Assembly: GCF_016595245.1 (NCBI RefSeq)
Contig: NZ_JAENHM010000069.1
Span: 63,633 to 127,632 of the forward strand
Length of the DNA stretch: 64,000 bases
Source of the DNA: Azospirillum endophyticum
GTDB lineage: Bacteria; Pseudomonadota; Alphaproteobacteria; Azospirillales; Azospirillaceae
Direction of reading: 5' to 3'
In this document: positions 1 through 8,987 of the stretch, piece by piece
Numbering within the stretch: position 1 is the first letter of the stretch
How the letters are laid out: each line of letters starts with the position of its first letter
Translations under genes and position numbers: made by a program
Notes under the pieces: generated by a model
Seen by the model: the letters and a program-made list of their open reading frames with translations, nothing else
What the model was told of the DNA's origin: nothing
The model's database searches: none

Positions 1-1688
1 GGGCAGCCCGCCCACAGCGCGTCGCTGGTGGTGGTGTGACCGGTGTAGGGCAGGGTGTCGAGCGCCAGGTCGGCGACGCGGTAGCGGGCGATGTGCTCGG
101 CCAGCGGGCGGGGCGGGGCGAAGACCAGCCGGGCCGGGTCGACGCCCCGGGCCTCGGCCGCGGCCTTCAGGTTGCCGGCGGCCAGCGGGTTGGCTTCGAA
201 CAGCCACAGCACCGATCCCGGCACGCGCTTCAGGACGCGCATCCACAGGGCGAACATGGCGGGGCTGATCTTGTAGGCGGTGTTGAAGGCGGCGAAGACG
301 ACGCCGTCCTCCGGCAGGCCGCAGTCGGCCCGCGACGGCACCGCGTCGGGCAGCGGGCGGTGGCGGTCGTTGATCTGGTAGGCGTCGGGCAGGATCGCCA
401 GCCGCTCGGCATAGAAGGGCTGGTGCTCCGGCGGGGTGACGAAGCGGTCGCCGATCACGTAATCCATGTGCGGGCAGCCGATGGTGCCGGGATAGCCCAG
501 GTAACTGACCTCGACCGGCGCCAGCCGGCGCGACAGCAGGTCGAGCCGGGTCTGCTTCGTGTAGCCCTTCAGGTCGACCATGATGTCGACGCCGTCGTCG
601 GCCATGCGGCGGGCGACGGCGTCCAGCGGCACGCTGCGGATGTCGCGGAAGCGGTCGAAGGCCTTCACCAGCCGCTGGCGCATGGCGCTGCCGTCGTCGG
701 GGCCGTAGGAATAGGCCAGCACCTCGAAGCGGTCGCGGTCGTGCAGCTCGAACAGCTCGGCCGCCAGATAGGCGGTGGCATGCTCGTGGAAATCGGCCGA
801 GACATAGGCGATGCGCAGCCGGCCGTCGGGGCGGGGGGTGACTCGCGCCGGCATCGGCGGGGCGGAGGGGCGCTTGACCAAGCGGTCGTAGAACAGCCGG
901 GCCGAGCGGTCCTGCTGGGCCGGCGTGGTCTCGATCGACAGGGTGGCGAGCGGGATGACGACGCCGCCGTCGCGGTCGATGGTTTCCCTCACCCGGGCGC
1001 AGAGCCGGTCGTAATCGTCCCAGTCGCACAGCGTCTGCATCAGGTACAGGTGATAGCACAGCGCTTCGGTCTTGGCCGGGGTGAGGGCCACCGCGCGGGT
1101 GTAGGCGATCTTCGCCTGGCCCAGCCGGCCCAGCTCGCGCAGGGCGTGGGCATAGCCAAGCATCGCCTCGGCATGGCCGGGCTCGACGGCCAGCGCCCGG
1201 CGCAGCGCACGCTCCGCCTCCGCCACCCGATGGCTTTCGCGCAGGGCCACGCCGAGGTTGGTGGCGGCGAGCGCGTCGACCGGCCGCAGTCGGAGCGCGC
1301 GGGCGAAATCGGTCGCCGCCCCGTTGCGGTCGCCCAGCGCCAGCCGGGCGGAGCCGCGGTTGACGTAGGCCTCCGGCGTGGCGGGCGACAACTGGGCGCA
1401 ACGGTCATGCGCTGCCAGGGCCTCGCCCACCCGTCCCAGCGACTGCAGCACGGTACCGAGATTGCCGTGGCTGTCGGCCAGTTCCGGCCGCATGGCGATC
1501 GACTGGCGCAGAATGGCTTCCGCTTCCTGCGGTCGACCCTGCATCATCACCGCCACGCCCAGAAGCTGGGCGACCTCGCCCGTTCCGGGGACTGCCTGCA
1601 GGATCGCCCGGCACAGTTCCTCGGCCTCCGCCATCCGGCCCGCGTGGAAATGCCCCAACGCCAGCCGCATCGCCTCGTTCAGCGTCAT
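1..1688 (-). CDS. TPR-containing GT41 (SPINDLY/OGT-like) glycosyltransferase, C-terminus cut by window edge
   Basis: The frame is open from an ATG at 1688 to the left edge, so about 562 residues are visible and the end is missing. Residues 1-250 or so read as tandem TPR units with the usual GxxxEA(E) helices. From about residue 290 the protein matches the GT41 catalytic half: an RIAYVSADFHEHA segment near residue 300, where OGT has its catalytic histidine, and DTLPYTGHTTTSDALWAG at the edge, the conserved UDP-sugar-binding loop. The family transfers a sugar to Ser/Thr or other acceptors in the cytoplasm. The ATG overlaps the stop of the preceding gene (ATGA at 1685-1688), implying translational coupling. 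Its acceptor is unknown; flagellin or another surface protein would fit the neighbourhood. Fold and family are clear; the substrate is not. Confidence 0.9.
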   Translation of the reverse strand, partial: MTLNEAMRLALGHFHAGRMAEAEELCRAILQAVPGTGEVAQLLGVAVMMQGRPQEAEAILRQSIAMRPELADSHGNLGTVLQSLGRVGEALAAHDRCAQLSPATPEAYVNRGSARLALGDRNGAATDFARALRLRPVDALAATNLGVALRESHRVAEAERALRRALAVEPGHAEAMLGYAHALRELGRLGQAKIAYTRAVALTPAKTEALCYHLYLMQTLCDWDDYDRLCARVRETIDRDGGVVIPLATLSIETTPAQQDRSARLFYDRLVKRPSAPPMPARVTPRPDGRLRIAYVSADFHEHATAYLAAELFELHDRDRFEVLAYSYGPDDGSAMRQRLVKAFDRFRDIRSVPLDAVARRMADDGVDIMVDLKGYTKQTRLDLLSRRLAPVEVSYLGYPGTIGCPHMDYVIGDRFVTPPEHQPFYAERLAILPDAYQINDRHRPLPDAVPSRADCGLPEDGVVFAAFNTAYKISPAMFALWMRVLKRVPGSVLWLFEANPLAAGNLKAAAEARGVDPARLVFAPPRPLAEHIARYRVADLALDTLPYTGHTTTSDALWAGC

Positions 1689-3223
1689 CGCAGCGTCCCT
1701 TCAGCGGGGTTCGGGGTGGCCTGCCCTCCGGCATTCGCCGCCACTTCGGCCGTCACCCGGTCCATCACCTCGGCCCAGTCGTTGGACGTTGCCTGACGGA
1801 ACAGGCGCATGGTCGGATACCAAGGGCTGTCGAGCCGGTCGCGCATCCAGCGCCAGTCGGCGAACCATTTCAGCACCACCCAGGTCGGCCGGCCCATGGC
1901 GCCGGCCAGATGGCAGACCGAGGTGTCGCAGGTGATGATCAGATCCAGGTTCGCCATCACCGCGGCGGTGTCGAGGAAGGCGTCCGGGCCGGCGTCGAAA
2001 TCCGCCCCCAGCTCCGTCACCGCCACCCGGTCGCGCAGCCGTTCCAGATGGTCCAGGCCCGATACCTTCTGCAGGCTGTAGAGCCGGACACCGGGCAGTT
2101 TGCCCATCGCCTCGAAGCACTCCAGCGGGATCGACTTGCCGGTCTCGTTGCCGTGCCAGTTGATGCCGACGCGCAGGGCCGGGCGCTTGCCGCCCTCCAG
2201 CCGCTCCAGCCGCTCCGCCCAGCCGGCCTCCAGCTCCGGTTCGGCCCGCAGATAGGGCACCCCGCCGGGGACGCTGTCCGGCGTGGTGCCCAGCCGGTGC
2301 ATCAGGCTCATCAGCGAGATGTGGTAATCGTAGGGCGGCAACGGCTCGCCGAAGGCGAACAGCCCGTCCAGGTCGGGGGCGGTCGACAGCACGCGCTTGA
2401 GTGCCGGCTGGCATTCGTAAAGCACCCGCGCGCCCATCCGCTTCAGCATGCAGGCATAGCGGATGTACTGGAAGGAATCGCCCAGGCCCTGCTCGAAATG
2501 CACCAGCAGCGTCTTGCCCGCCAGCGGCTGGGCCTGCCACAGGACGCCCGGCATGTCGCGCTTGCGCCAGACCGGCTGCTCCAGCCGGCCCTCATAGGCG
2601 ACGGTGCCGTTGGGATAGTCGCCGGCCATCAGCAGGCAGGTGCCGAGATTTTTGCGGTATTCCGGCTTGCCGACGTCGATGGCGAGCGCACGCCGGTAGT
2701 TCAGCGCCGCGTCCTGCGGATGGCCGAGGCTGAGGCTGACGGCGCCCAGGTTGTTGTGGTTGACCGCCACATCCGGCTCGACGGCGACCGCCAGCCTATA
2801 GGTGGCGTGCGCCCGCTCGCCTCCGCCGATGAACATGAACAGGTTGCCGAGTGTCAGCAGCGCACCCGGATAATCGGGCTTCAGCTTCACCAATTCCTTG
2901 AAGGCGATCAGCGCATGCTCGATGTGGCGGCGGTCGAGCAGGATGCCGCCCAGCGCGTTCAGCGCGTCCGGATAGTCGGGTTTGAGCCGAAGGGCCTGTT
3001 TCAGCGCGTCCATCGCCTCGTCCGGCCGGCCGGCGGCGCGCAGGCACAGGCCGAGGTTGCCGTGCAGGGCGGCGATCCCGGAGTGTTCGGCGATCAGGCG
3101 GCGGAAAGCCGCGGCCGCATCCTCGAAGCGGCTGGCCTGGAACAGGACGGCGGCGCTGTTGAACGCTTCGATGAAGGCGGGCGAGAACTGGGAAATGGCA
3201 ACCCCCGGCGCTTGGCCGCGCAA
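1685..3223 (-). CDS. TPR protein with GT9-like glycosyltransferase domain
   Basis: This 512-residue protein has about five TPR units in residues 10-195 (pattern ALRLKPDYPDALNALG). A GT-B domain resembling family 9 follows: an LLVHFEQGLGDSFQYIRY segment, an LRVGINWHGN strand, and the C-terminal signature CDTSVCHLAGAMGRPTWV that forms the donor site in heptosyltransferase-like enzymes. No ATG precedes the TPRs; the only in-frame start is TTG at 3223, so the start is less certain than the rest. It ends in a 4-nt overlap with the next GT41 gene. A second protein with the same design lies at 42769-44139. It probably acts in the cytoplasm on a glycan or protein acceptor. Confidence 0.88.
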   Translation of the reverse strand: MRGQAPGVAISQFSPAFIEAFNSAAVLFQASRFEDAAAAFRRLIAEHSGIAALHGNLGLCLRAAGRPDEAMDALKQALRLKPDYPDALNALGGILLDRRHIEHALIAFKELVKLKPDYPGALLTLGNLFMFIGGGERAHATYRLAVAVEPDVAVNHNNLGAVSLSLGHPQDAALNYRRALAIDVGKPEYRKNLGTCLLMAGDYPNGTVAYEGRLEQPVWRKRDMPGVLWQAQPLAGKTLLVHFEQGLGDSFQYIRYACMLKRMGARVLYECQPALKRVLSTAPDLDGLFAFGEPLPPYDYHISLMSLMHRLGTTPDSVPGGVPYLRAEPELEAGWAERLERLEGGKRPALRVGINWHGNETGKSIPLECFEAMGKLPGVRLYSLQKVSGLDHLERLRDRVAVTELGADFDAGPDAFLDTAAVMANLDLIITCDTSVCHLAGAMGRPTWVVLKWFADWRWMRDRLDSPWYPTMRLFRQATSNDWAEVMDRVTAEVAANAGGQATPNPAEGTLR

Positions 3224-3290
3224 GACCCCCGATGCGCGGAACCGGGGCTTCTTACCCCAAGAGCTTGGCCATCAGCAATAAAGGGCTGGC

Positions 3291-3312
3291 AAAGGGCGGC
3301 GATCGGCCCTTT
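3291..3312. repeat. Inverted repeat between methyltransferase and TPR-glycosyltransferase genes
   Basis: AAAGGGC at 3291-3297 pairs perfectly with GCCCTTT at 3306-3312 across an 8-nt loop. On the minus strand it lies just downstream of the methyltransferase stop (3321) and about 70 nt before the next start. It could be a terminator or attenuator, but there is no long U tract after it. Confidence 0.35.
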
Positions 3313-3320
3313 CCACCGCC

Positions 3321-4145
3321 TTATCCCTGCGGCTTCCGGCCGATCGCCGTCCAGGAGATCTCGTTGACCCAGGCGAGGCGGACATCCTCCAGCCCGGCGG
3401 CCGTCATCAGCCCCTCCACCTCGTCGCGGCGCCAGTAGTTGGCGATCTTCGGCAGCATCTGGTCGAACACGATGGAGCGCAGATGCGCGAAGTCGAAGCG
3501 GCGGATCAGGCGGAAATACTCCAGCCGGTCCAGACCCAGCCGCAGCGCCAGCCACAGCAGGGCGGTCGGCGGCAGCGACAGCGCATGGACCAGCCCGATC
3601 GGCAGCCGGCTGAACAGCGCCTTGCGCAGCGGGTCGGCGAAGCGGACGATCCAGCCGTTGTTCTCGCGGCCATAGACCCAGACCATCACCTGTCCGCCCG
3701 GCTTCACCGCACGCACCATGTTGGCGAGCGCCGTCTCCGGATGGGCCAGATGGTGGATGACGCCGATGGAGAAGGCGAGGTCGAAGCGCTCGACCTCATC
3801 CAGCTCATAGGCGCTCTGGCGGCGCACCTCCATGGCCGGGTGCGGCGCCAGCGTGGCGCGGGCCGAGGCCAGGCTGCGCTCGTCGATGTCGATGGCCAGG
3901 CCGCCGGCGGCGCCATAGCTCATCGGCCAATGGCTGTTGCGCCCCATGCCGCAGCCGACGTCGACGAAGCTGAGGCCGCGCCAGTCCTCCGGCTTGAGGA
4001 AAGGCGTCCAGCGGCGGAACTGCTCCTCGTAGATGTCCTTCAACTCGGCATAGCGGCCCCATTCGTAGCCGAAGCGGTCGGCCGACCCGCTGTGCACCGC
4101 GGACGCGGCGTCGGGGGCGGGGGAAGAGGGCGGCGCTTCGCTCAT
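3321..4145 (-). CDS. class I SAM-dependent methyltransferase
   Basis: The 274-residue protein has a Rossmann methyltransferase core: motif I FVDVGCGMGRNS at residues 60-71, an acidic residue after the second strand (AIDIDERSL), and FSIGVIHHLAHPETAL as motif IV/V. A C-terminal extension of about 100 residues is partly hydrophobic (LPPTALLWLALRLGL) and could contact a lipid or membrane. An upstream in-frame start at 4235 would overlap the preceding gene by 26 nt and add a proline-rich leader without family features, so the ATG at 4145 is preferred. The gene sits among TPR-glycosyltransferases, suggesting methylation of a sugar or glycan. The substrate is not identifiable. Confidence 0.85.
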   Translation of the reverse strand: MSEAPPSSPAPDAASAVHSGSADRFGYEWGRYAELKDIYEEQFRRWTPFLKPEDWRGLSFVDVGCGMGRNSHWPMSYGAAGGLAIDIDERSLASARATLAPHPAMEVRRQSAYELDEVERFDLAFSIGVIHHLAHPETALANMVRAVKPGGQVMVWVYGRENNGWIVRFADPLRKALFSRLPIGLVHALSLPPTALLWLALRLGLDRLEYFRLIRRFDFAHLRSIVFDQMLPKIANYWRRDEVEGLMTAAGLEDVRLAWVNEISWTAIGRKPQG

Positions 4146-4209
4146 CGCGGCGGTCCGGTGTTGTGGATCGGGAAAATGGGCTATCGGTAGAAGCCACGGG
4201 GCGGGCTTG

Positions 4210-5940
4210 TCAAGCCGAGCGCCCGGTTGCGGCATCGTCGCACCAGCGCCGCCACATCAGCCGGTAGGCGGTCTCCAGGTTGCGCATGAAGCGCCCCTCG
4301 TTGCACAGCGCCGACGCCCGCACCCGCTCGCGCATGCCCATGCGCAGCCGCATCAGCCGGGTGAGGTCGCCGGCCAGACCGGCGGCGATGGCGGCATAGC
4401 GGTCGGGGGTGACGGCGACCAGCTCGGGCAGGCCGATGGCGGCCATCAGGCTGGCGCCGACGCGGGCGGCATGGCGGGACCCTGCCAGCGTCACCAGCGG
4501 CGCCCCCATCCACAGCGTGTCGCAGGTGGTGATGGTGCCGTTGTAGGGATGCGGATCCAGCGCGATGTCGATGCGGTTGTAGGCGGCCAGATGCCCGGCG
4601 GCGTCCTTGATGAAACCGACGAGATCGAGCCGGGCCGGGTCGATGCCGGCGGCGGCGAAGCGCGCCCGCACCATGGCGGCGGTGTCGGGATCGGACAGCG
4701 GCCGGTCCTTCAGCAGCAGGCGGGAGTCCGGCACCCGGCGCAGCACCTCGGCCCACAATGCCACGGTGCCGTCGGTGATCTTCGACAGCTTGTTGAAGGA
4801 CCCAAAGGTGACGTGTCCGGTGGCGCCTGCCGGCAGCGGCACCACGGGCGGTGCGGAGGCCGGCGGGCGGAAGCACAGGAAAGGGGCCGGCAGCCGGACC
4901 AGCATCTCCACCGCGTGGGCGTCGGCCGGGCCGACCGGGTCGCTGATCGGGTCGACGATCCGGTAGCCGATCGATCTCATGCCGGTGCCGTTTGGATAGC
5001 CCAGCCACGTCACCTGCACCGGCGCCGGACGCCGTGCCAGCATCGGCAGCCGGTTCAGCCCGGAATGGCCGGCGAGGTCGACCAGAATGTCGATACCGTC
5101 GGCGCGGATCCGTGCAGCCAGCGCCTCATCGTTGAGATCGCCGACGGTGCGCCAGCCGTCGGCCTGCGCTTTGAAGCGGGTGGTGTGCGCGTCTGCCTGG
5201 GCATCCGGCAGGATCGAATAGCAGATGATCTCGAAGCGGGTGCGGTCGGCCGCTTCAAACAATGGGGTGAGGAAATAGCCGCCCAGATGTTCGCGGAACT
5301 CGACCGAGAGGTAGCCGATGCGCAGCCGCTTGTCCGGATCGGGACGATTGGTGTGGGGGGCTGCCAGCGGCTGCCGGTCGTCACGATCGCCGAACCGTTC
5401 GTCGAAGCGCCGGTGCTCGGCCAGCAGGTGCTCGCCGGGCAGGTCGAGATAGTTGAGGCACAACAGCCGCTGGCTGGCGACGCGCGGATCATCCGGCATC
5501 TGCGCCTCGGCTTGGCTGAAGGCCGATATCGCAGCCTCGGCGCTTCCGCACAGCTGGAGCGCCACTCCGAGATTGAACCAGACGCCGGCGCTCTGAGCGG
5601 GGTTGGAGCGCAAGGCGCGCTCCCAGCAGCGCACCGCCTCTTCCAGCCGCTCGGCGCCATAGGCCGCAGCCCCCAACCCGACCAGGGCCTTGTCATAGAG
5701 CGGTCGCAGCGCGAGCGCGATGCGCAGGGCGGCGGCGGATTCGACCGGCCGTTTGAGGTCTCCCAGAACGATGCCGAGGTTGTTCCACAACTCGGCGGAG
5801 CTGCCGTCCCGCGCCAGCAAAGCCCGGTACAGCCGCTCGGCCTCCTCCAGCCGTCCGGAGGTCAGGGCGGCCAGGGCCTGCTTCATCACCTCACCCACGG
5901 ACAAGGACGCCGTCGTGGGAACCGGAACGGAATCGAGCAT
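4210..5940 (-). CDS. TPR-GT41 (SPINDLY-like) glycosyltransferase
   Basis: This 576-residue protein has about four TPRs (residues 15-150) and a complete GT41 catalytic region. RLRIGYLSVEFREHLGGYF contains the presumed catalytic His218. FGSFNKLSKI and LDPHPYNGTITTCDTLWMG are the nucleotide-sugar-binding segments conserved with OGT and SPINDLY. The ATG at 5940 was chosen because it clears the gmhA stop by 11 nt; the longer frame to 5985 would overlap it. It lies in the same minus-strand set as gmhA and the truncated GT41 at the window edge, so two paralogous GT41 enzymes are encoded within 6 kb. A role in protein O-glycosylation is an inference from the family. Confidence 0.92.
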   Translation of the reverse strand: MLDSVPVPTTASLSVGEVMKQALAALTSGRLEEAERLYRALLARDGSSAELWNNLGIVLGDLKRPVESAAALRIALALRPLYDKALVGLGAAAYGAERLEEAVRCWERALRSNPAQSAGVWFNLGVALQLCGSAEAAISAFSQAEAQMPDDPRVASQRLLCLNYLDLPGEHLLAEHRRFDERFGDRDDRQPLAAPHTNRPDPDKRLRIGYLSVEFREHLGGYFLTPLFEAADRTRFEIICYSILPDAQADAHTTRFKAQADGWRTVGDLNDEALAARIRADGIDILVDLAGHSGLNRLPMLARRPAPVQVTWLGYPNGTGMRSIGYRIVDPISDPVGPADAHAVEMLVRLPAPFLCFRPPASAPPVVPLPAGATGHVTFGSFNKLSKITDGTVALWAEVLRRVPDSRLLLKDRPLSDPDTAAMVRARFAAAGIDPARLDLVGFIKDAAGHLAAYNRIDIALDPHPYNGTITTCDTLWMGAPLVTLAGSRHAARVGASLMAAIGLPELVAVTPDRYAAIAAGLAGDLTRLMRLRMGMRERVRASALCNEGRFMRNLETAYRLMWRRWCDDAATGRSA

Positions 5941-5951
5941 GGGCACGCGCT

Positions 5952-6542
5952 TCAGCCGGCCAGGCGGGCTTCGACCTGCTCGCACAGGTAATGGTAGAGG
6001 CAGATGTGGACCTGCTGGATCAGTGGGGTAGAGCGCGACGGCACGTCGAGCAGGATGTCGCTCAGGCCCGCCATCTTGCCGCCGCCCTCGCCGGTCAAGG
6101 CGATGGTGGTCATGCCCAGCTGCTTGGCCACCTCGAAGGCGGCGATCACGTTGCGCGAGTTGCCGCTGGTCGAAAGACCGAGGATGACACCGCCCGGCTC
6201 GCCATAGGCCTCGGTCTGGCGCGAGAAGACGGTGTCGTAGGAGTAATCGTTGCTCCAGGCGGTCAGGACGGCGGGGTTGGAGCTAAGGCAGATCGCCTTC
6301 AGTCCACGCCGCTCCTTCAGGAAGCGGCCGACCAGTTCGCCGGTGATGTGCTGGGCGTCCGACGCGGAACCGCCATTGCCGCAGACCAGCAGCGCCTTGT
6401 TGGCGCCCAGTGCCGCCGCGACCGCATCCACCGCCGCCTCGACCCGCGCCGGATCCAGGCTGTCCATGGTGCGCCGCAGGACATCGATGGCGGCGGTGAG
6501 GCAGCCGTGCAGCGAGGGGGAGGAGATGGCCTGGGAGTCCAT
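5952..6542 (-). CDS. gmhA: phosphoheptose isomerase (sedoheptulose-7-phosphate isomerase)
   Basis: This 196-residue SIS-domain protein has the expected GmhA length and motifs: CGNGGSASDAQHITGEL (54-70), LGLSTSGNSRNV (121-132), and STPLIQQVHICLYHYLCE near the C-terminus with the catalytic-type histidine. GmhA converts sedoheptulose 7-phosphate to D-glycero-D-manno-heptose 7-phosphate, the first step to NDP-heptose. The ATG at 6542 is preferred over GTG at 6554 because AAGGTG lies 9 nt upstream of it and overlaps the GTG. It heads the minus-strand glycosyltransferase set, separated by 11 nt from the SPINDLY-like gene. A second, more divergent SIS isomerase lies at 55920-56528. Confidence 0.93.
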   Translation of the reverse strand: MDSQAISSPSLHGCLTAAIDVLRRTMDSLDPARVEAAVDAVAAALGANKALLVCGNGGSASDAQHITGELVGRFLKERRGLKAICLSSNPAVLTAWSNDYSYDTVFSRQTEAYGEPGGVILGLSTSGNSRNVIAAFEVAKQLGMTTIALTGEGGGKMAGLSDILLDVPSRSTPLIQQVHICLYHYLCEQVEARLAG

Positions 6543-6758
6543 GGGGCGGAACACCTTATGCTTGGACGATGGTGCATGGCGCCGGGAGGAGGCTGCGGAT
6601 GGTCGTCCCCTTCTTTACGCCTGCGCGGCCAGTGCATCCTATGGATCGCGGGGGCCTGTCAACTGCAAGCCGCGCAATGACGGCTTTCCCAGGCTGCCCG
6701 GAACGCCTATTTTCGCTCCTATGCCCCGACGGCGGGGCGAGCATGCCAAGGGTGGCCT

Positions 6759-7292
6759 ATGACGACGCGGACGGTCCGGCTGGGCCCCCTCAGCGTAAAG
6801 ATGTACTGCGCGATCGGCATGATCGCCGTGTCCTGGGCGCAATTGGAAGACATGGTGTCGCTGTGCATGTCCCGCCTGCTCGGCACCGACCACACCGAAT
6901 TCCTGCCGATCGCCTCCAACATGCAGGTCAAGGCGCGCTTCGACGCGCTGAAGTCCATCGCCGGCCTGCGTCTGCCTGCCGACGAGGCCAAGGCCCTGAT
7001 CGCCCGCTGCGACGAAGCCTTGGAACTGGGGCGGGAGCGCAACAAAATCCTGCACGGGTCCTGGATCCAGGGCGAGACCGACGACGTCGCCATCCGCCTG
7101 AACTACCGCGCCCACGGCCGCATTTCGGCCGACGCCCCCGTCATCTCCGCCCGTGAGATCGCCGAGATCAGCGACCGCATCACCATGCTGACCGAAGCCT
7201 TTGCCCAAGCCCTTCAGCGCCTTGGTCTGCTCGACCCCAAGAACCCGATGCGCAGCCCCGTCCGTCCGCCGGAGAAAACGGCCGGAGCGTGA
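6759..7292 (+). CDS. small helical protein with HEPN-type RNxxxH motif
   Basis: This 177-residue protein is predicted to be mainly helical. I do not recognise it as a named family. Near the middle it carries GRERNKILHGSW, with Arg94-Asn95 and His99 in the R(N)xxxH arrangement of HEPN domains, after a helix rich in Arg/Glu (residues 76-95) and before the conserved-looking HG. HEPN proteins are often RNases in toxin-antitoxin or defence loci, but others are non-catalytic. No nucleotidyltransferase (MNT) partner is adjacent. AAGGGTGG lies just upstream of the ATG. It is divergent from gmhA and 69 nt before a TPR-glycosyltransferase gene. The HEPN assignment rests on one motif. Confidence 0.7.
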   Translation: MTTRTVRLGPLSVKMYCAIGMIAVSWAQLEDMVSLCMSRLLGTDHTEFLPIASNMQVKARFDALKSIAGLRLPADEAKALIARCDEALELGRERNKILHGSWIQGETDDVAIRLNYRAHGRISADAPVISAREIAEISDRITMLTEAFAQALQRLGLLDPKNPMRSPVRPPEKTAGA

Positions 7293-7361
7293 GGCCGCCC
7301 CAACGGTGGGCAGCCCTGTTGCAAGTTCGCCCCGGTTCCATGATCTTTCCGCCTCTCCGGC

Positions 7362-8987
7362 ATGACGGCGAACCTCGATGCGGTTGCGATGAGCCTGACC
7401 CAGCAAATACTCGCGCGTGCCGTCGAACGGCACCGCGCCGGTGAGACCGACGGCGCTGCCCCCCTCTACCGCCTCGCCCTTGCCCTCGCTCCGGACCAGC
7501 CGGACGCCCTTCACCTTCTGGGCTTGCTGACGCGCCGACAGGGCCGCCTTGCCGATGGGGTGACGCTGATGGCGCGCGCGTTGCGGGTGGCGCCGGGTCT
7601 GGGGGCTGCGCTCGGCAACCAGGCCCGTGCCCTCATCGACCAGGGACGGCTCGAAGAGGCGATGGCCCATTTGCGGCGCAAGCTGGCGGTCGAGCCGTCC
7701 TGCCGGGAGACGCTGGTGCAGCTGGGTGGCGATGCCCTGGCCAGAGGAAGCCTTGACGAGGCCGAGCCGCTGCTGCGGCGTGCCCTCGCCCTGGGCGGAG
7801 ACGGGGCGAACGGCCGGGCCAAGCGTGCGCTGGATCGCTGCGCCACCGCGCGGGTCTTGAGTGCCGAGGCTGCCGCTCCCTCCTTGCCGCCGGGGCTGGT
7901 GGTGCGTGGCGTGTTCCGCGACAGCAGCGGCTACGCTTACAAGGTCCGCCGGTTCGTGCATCATCTGGTCGCCGCCGGCATCCGGATCCGGCTGGTGGAT
8001 CTGAACCATGGCGATGTCGACTTGCTGCCCGACGGGCAGATCGCCCCCCTGCTGGACACGCTCCACCAGCCAGTGCGTGCCAAAGCCGTCTTGAGCTTCA
8101 CCACGCCGCCGGCGGTCGAGGCGGTTCCCGGGCTGAAGACCATCACCTACACCGTTTTCGAGGCCGCCCAGATCTTGCCGTCCTGGGCGGCATACAGCCG
8201 CCGCCACGACCATGTCGTCGTGGCGACAGAGTCCTCGCGCGCCGCATGGCTGCGCGCCGGCCATCCAGCCGACCGGATTCACCTCTGTCCCGAGGGGGTG
8301 GAGGCGGTGCCGGAAGGGCTGATCCATCCTCTGCCCCTGGTCGATGGAGCCGGACGGCGGCTGGCGGATTTCCCGGTGCGCATCCTGAACGTCTCCGACT
8401 TCAACAGCCGCAAGAATCTGGTGGGACTGCTGCGGGTCTGGTTGCGGACGACCCGGCCCGGCGATCCGGCCGCGCTCGCCTTGAAGCTCGGCAAGGGGGG
8501 CCGCATCCTGGAGGGCTTCCAGGCGCTCTTGCAGCAGGCCGTGGCGGAGACCGGCCGCAGCCTGCCGCAGGCGGCCCCGATCTTCCTGGTCGAGGCTCTG
8601 CTGTCGGATACGGAGATGCTGTCGCTTTATGCCAGCGGTACCCATTACTGGAGCATGTCGCATGGCGAGGGCTGGGATTTGCCGATGACCCAGGCCGGAG
8701 CCATGGGCCTCACCCTGCTGGCTCCCGATCACAGCGCCTATCAGGCCTATGTGGACGGCCATGCGGCCCATATGATCCCCAGCTGGGTCACGCCCGCCTT
8801 TCATGGCTATCAGGGCCAGGACTGGTGGACCCCCGACGAAGGCGAGGCTTCCCGCCTGCTGCGTGCGGTGATCGACGATCCCGCCGGAACCCGCCGGTCG
8901 GCGCAAAGCCACCTGCTGGATCAGTTCAGCTGGAAGAAGGCGGCCGACCGGCTGGTAGCGCTTTTAAAGGAACTGGACGCCCTGTGA
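7362..8987 (+). CDS. TPR protein with GT4-like glycosyltransferase domain
   Basis: This 541-residue protein has TPR units at about residues 15-160 and a GT-B glycosyltransferase after them. RILNVSDFNSRKNLVGLLRV begins the donor-binding half, and SHGEGWDLPMTQAGAMGL resembles the GEGWDLPxxEAMA loop of family 4 enzymes. The start could be ATG 7362 or, nine codons later, ATG 7389; both keep all domains. The stop overlaps the next start (TGATG at 8985-8989), indicating coupling with the two-domain glycosyltransferase. Its acceptor is unknown. Confidence 0.87.
   Translation: MTANLDAVAMSLTQQILARAVERHRAGETDGAAPLYRLALALAPDQPDALHLLGLLTRRQGRLADGVTLMARALRVAPGLGAALGNQARALIDQGRLEEAMAHLRRKLAVEPSCRETLVQLGGDALARGSLDEAEPLLRRALALGGDGANGRAKRALDRCATARVLSAEAAAPSLPPGLVVRGVFRDSSGYAYKVRRFVHHLVAAGIRIRLVDLNHGDVDLLPDGQIAPLLDTLHQPVRAKAVLSFTTPPAVEAVPGLKTITYTVFEAAQILPSWAAYSRRHDHVVVATESSRAAWLRAGHPADRIHLCPEGVEAVPEGLIHPLPLVDGAGRRLADFPVRILNVSDFNSRKNLVGLLRVWLRTTRPGDPAALALKLGKGGRILEGFQALLQQAVAETGRSLPQAAPIFLVEALLSDTEMLSLYASGTHYWSMSHGEGWDLPMTQAGAMGLTLLAPDHSAYQAYVDGHAAHMIPSWVTPAFHGYQGQDWWTPDEGEASRLLRAVIDDPAGTRRSAQSHLLDQFSWKKAADRLVALLKELDAL

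Noticed and set aside
36..1796. Plus-strand long frame opposite the GT41 and TPR genes
   Set aside because: The minus strand carries TPR and catalytic motifs; the plus frame is a shadow rich in Gly/Arg/Val.
4207..5991. Plus-strand frame opposite the second GT41 gene
   Set aside because: It covers the same span as the confirmed minus gene and has no motifs.
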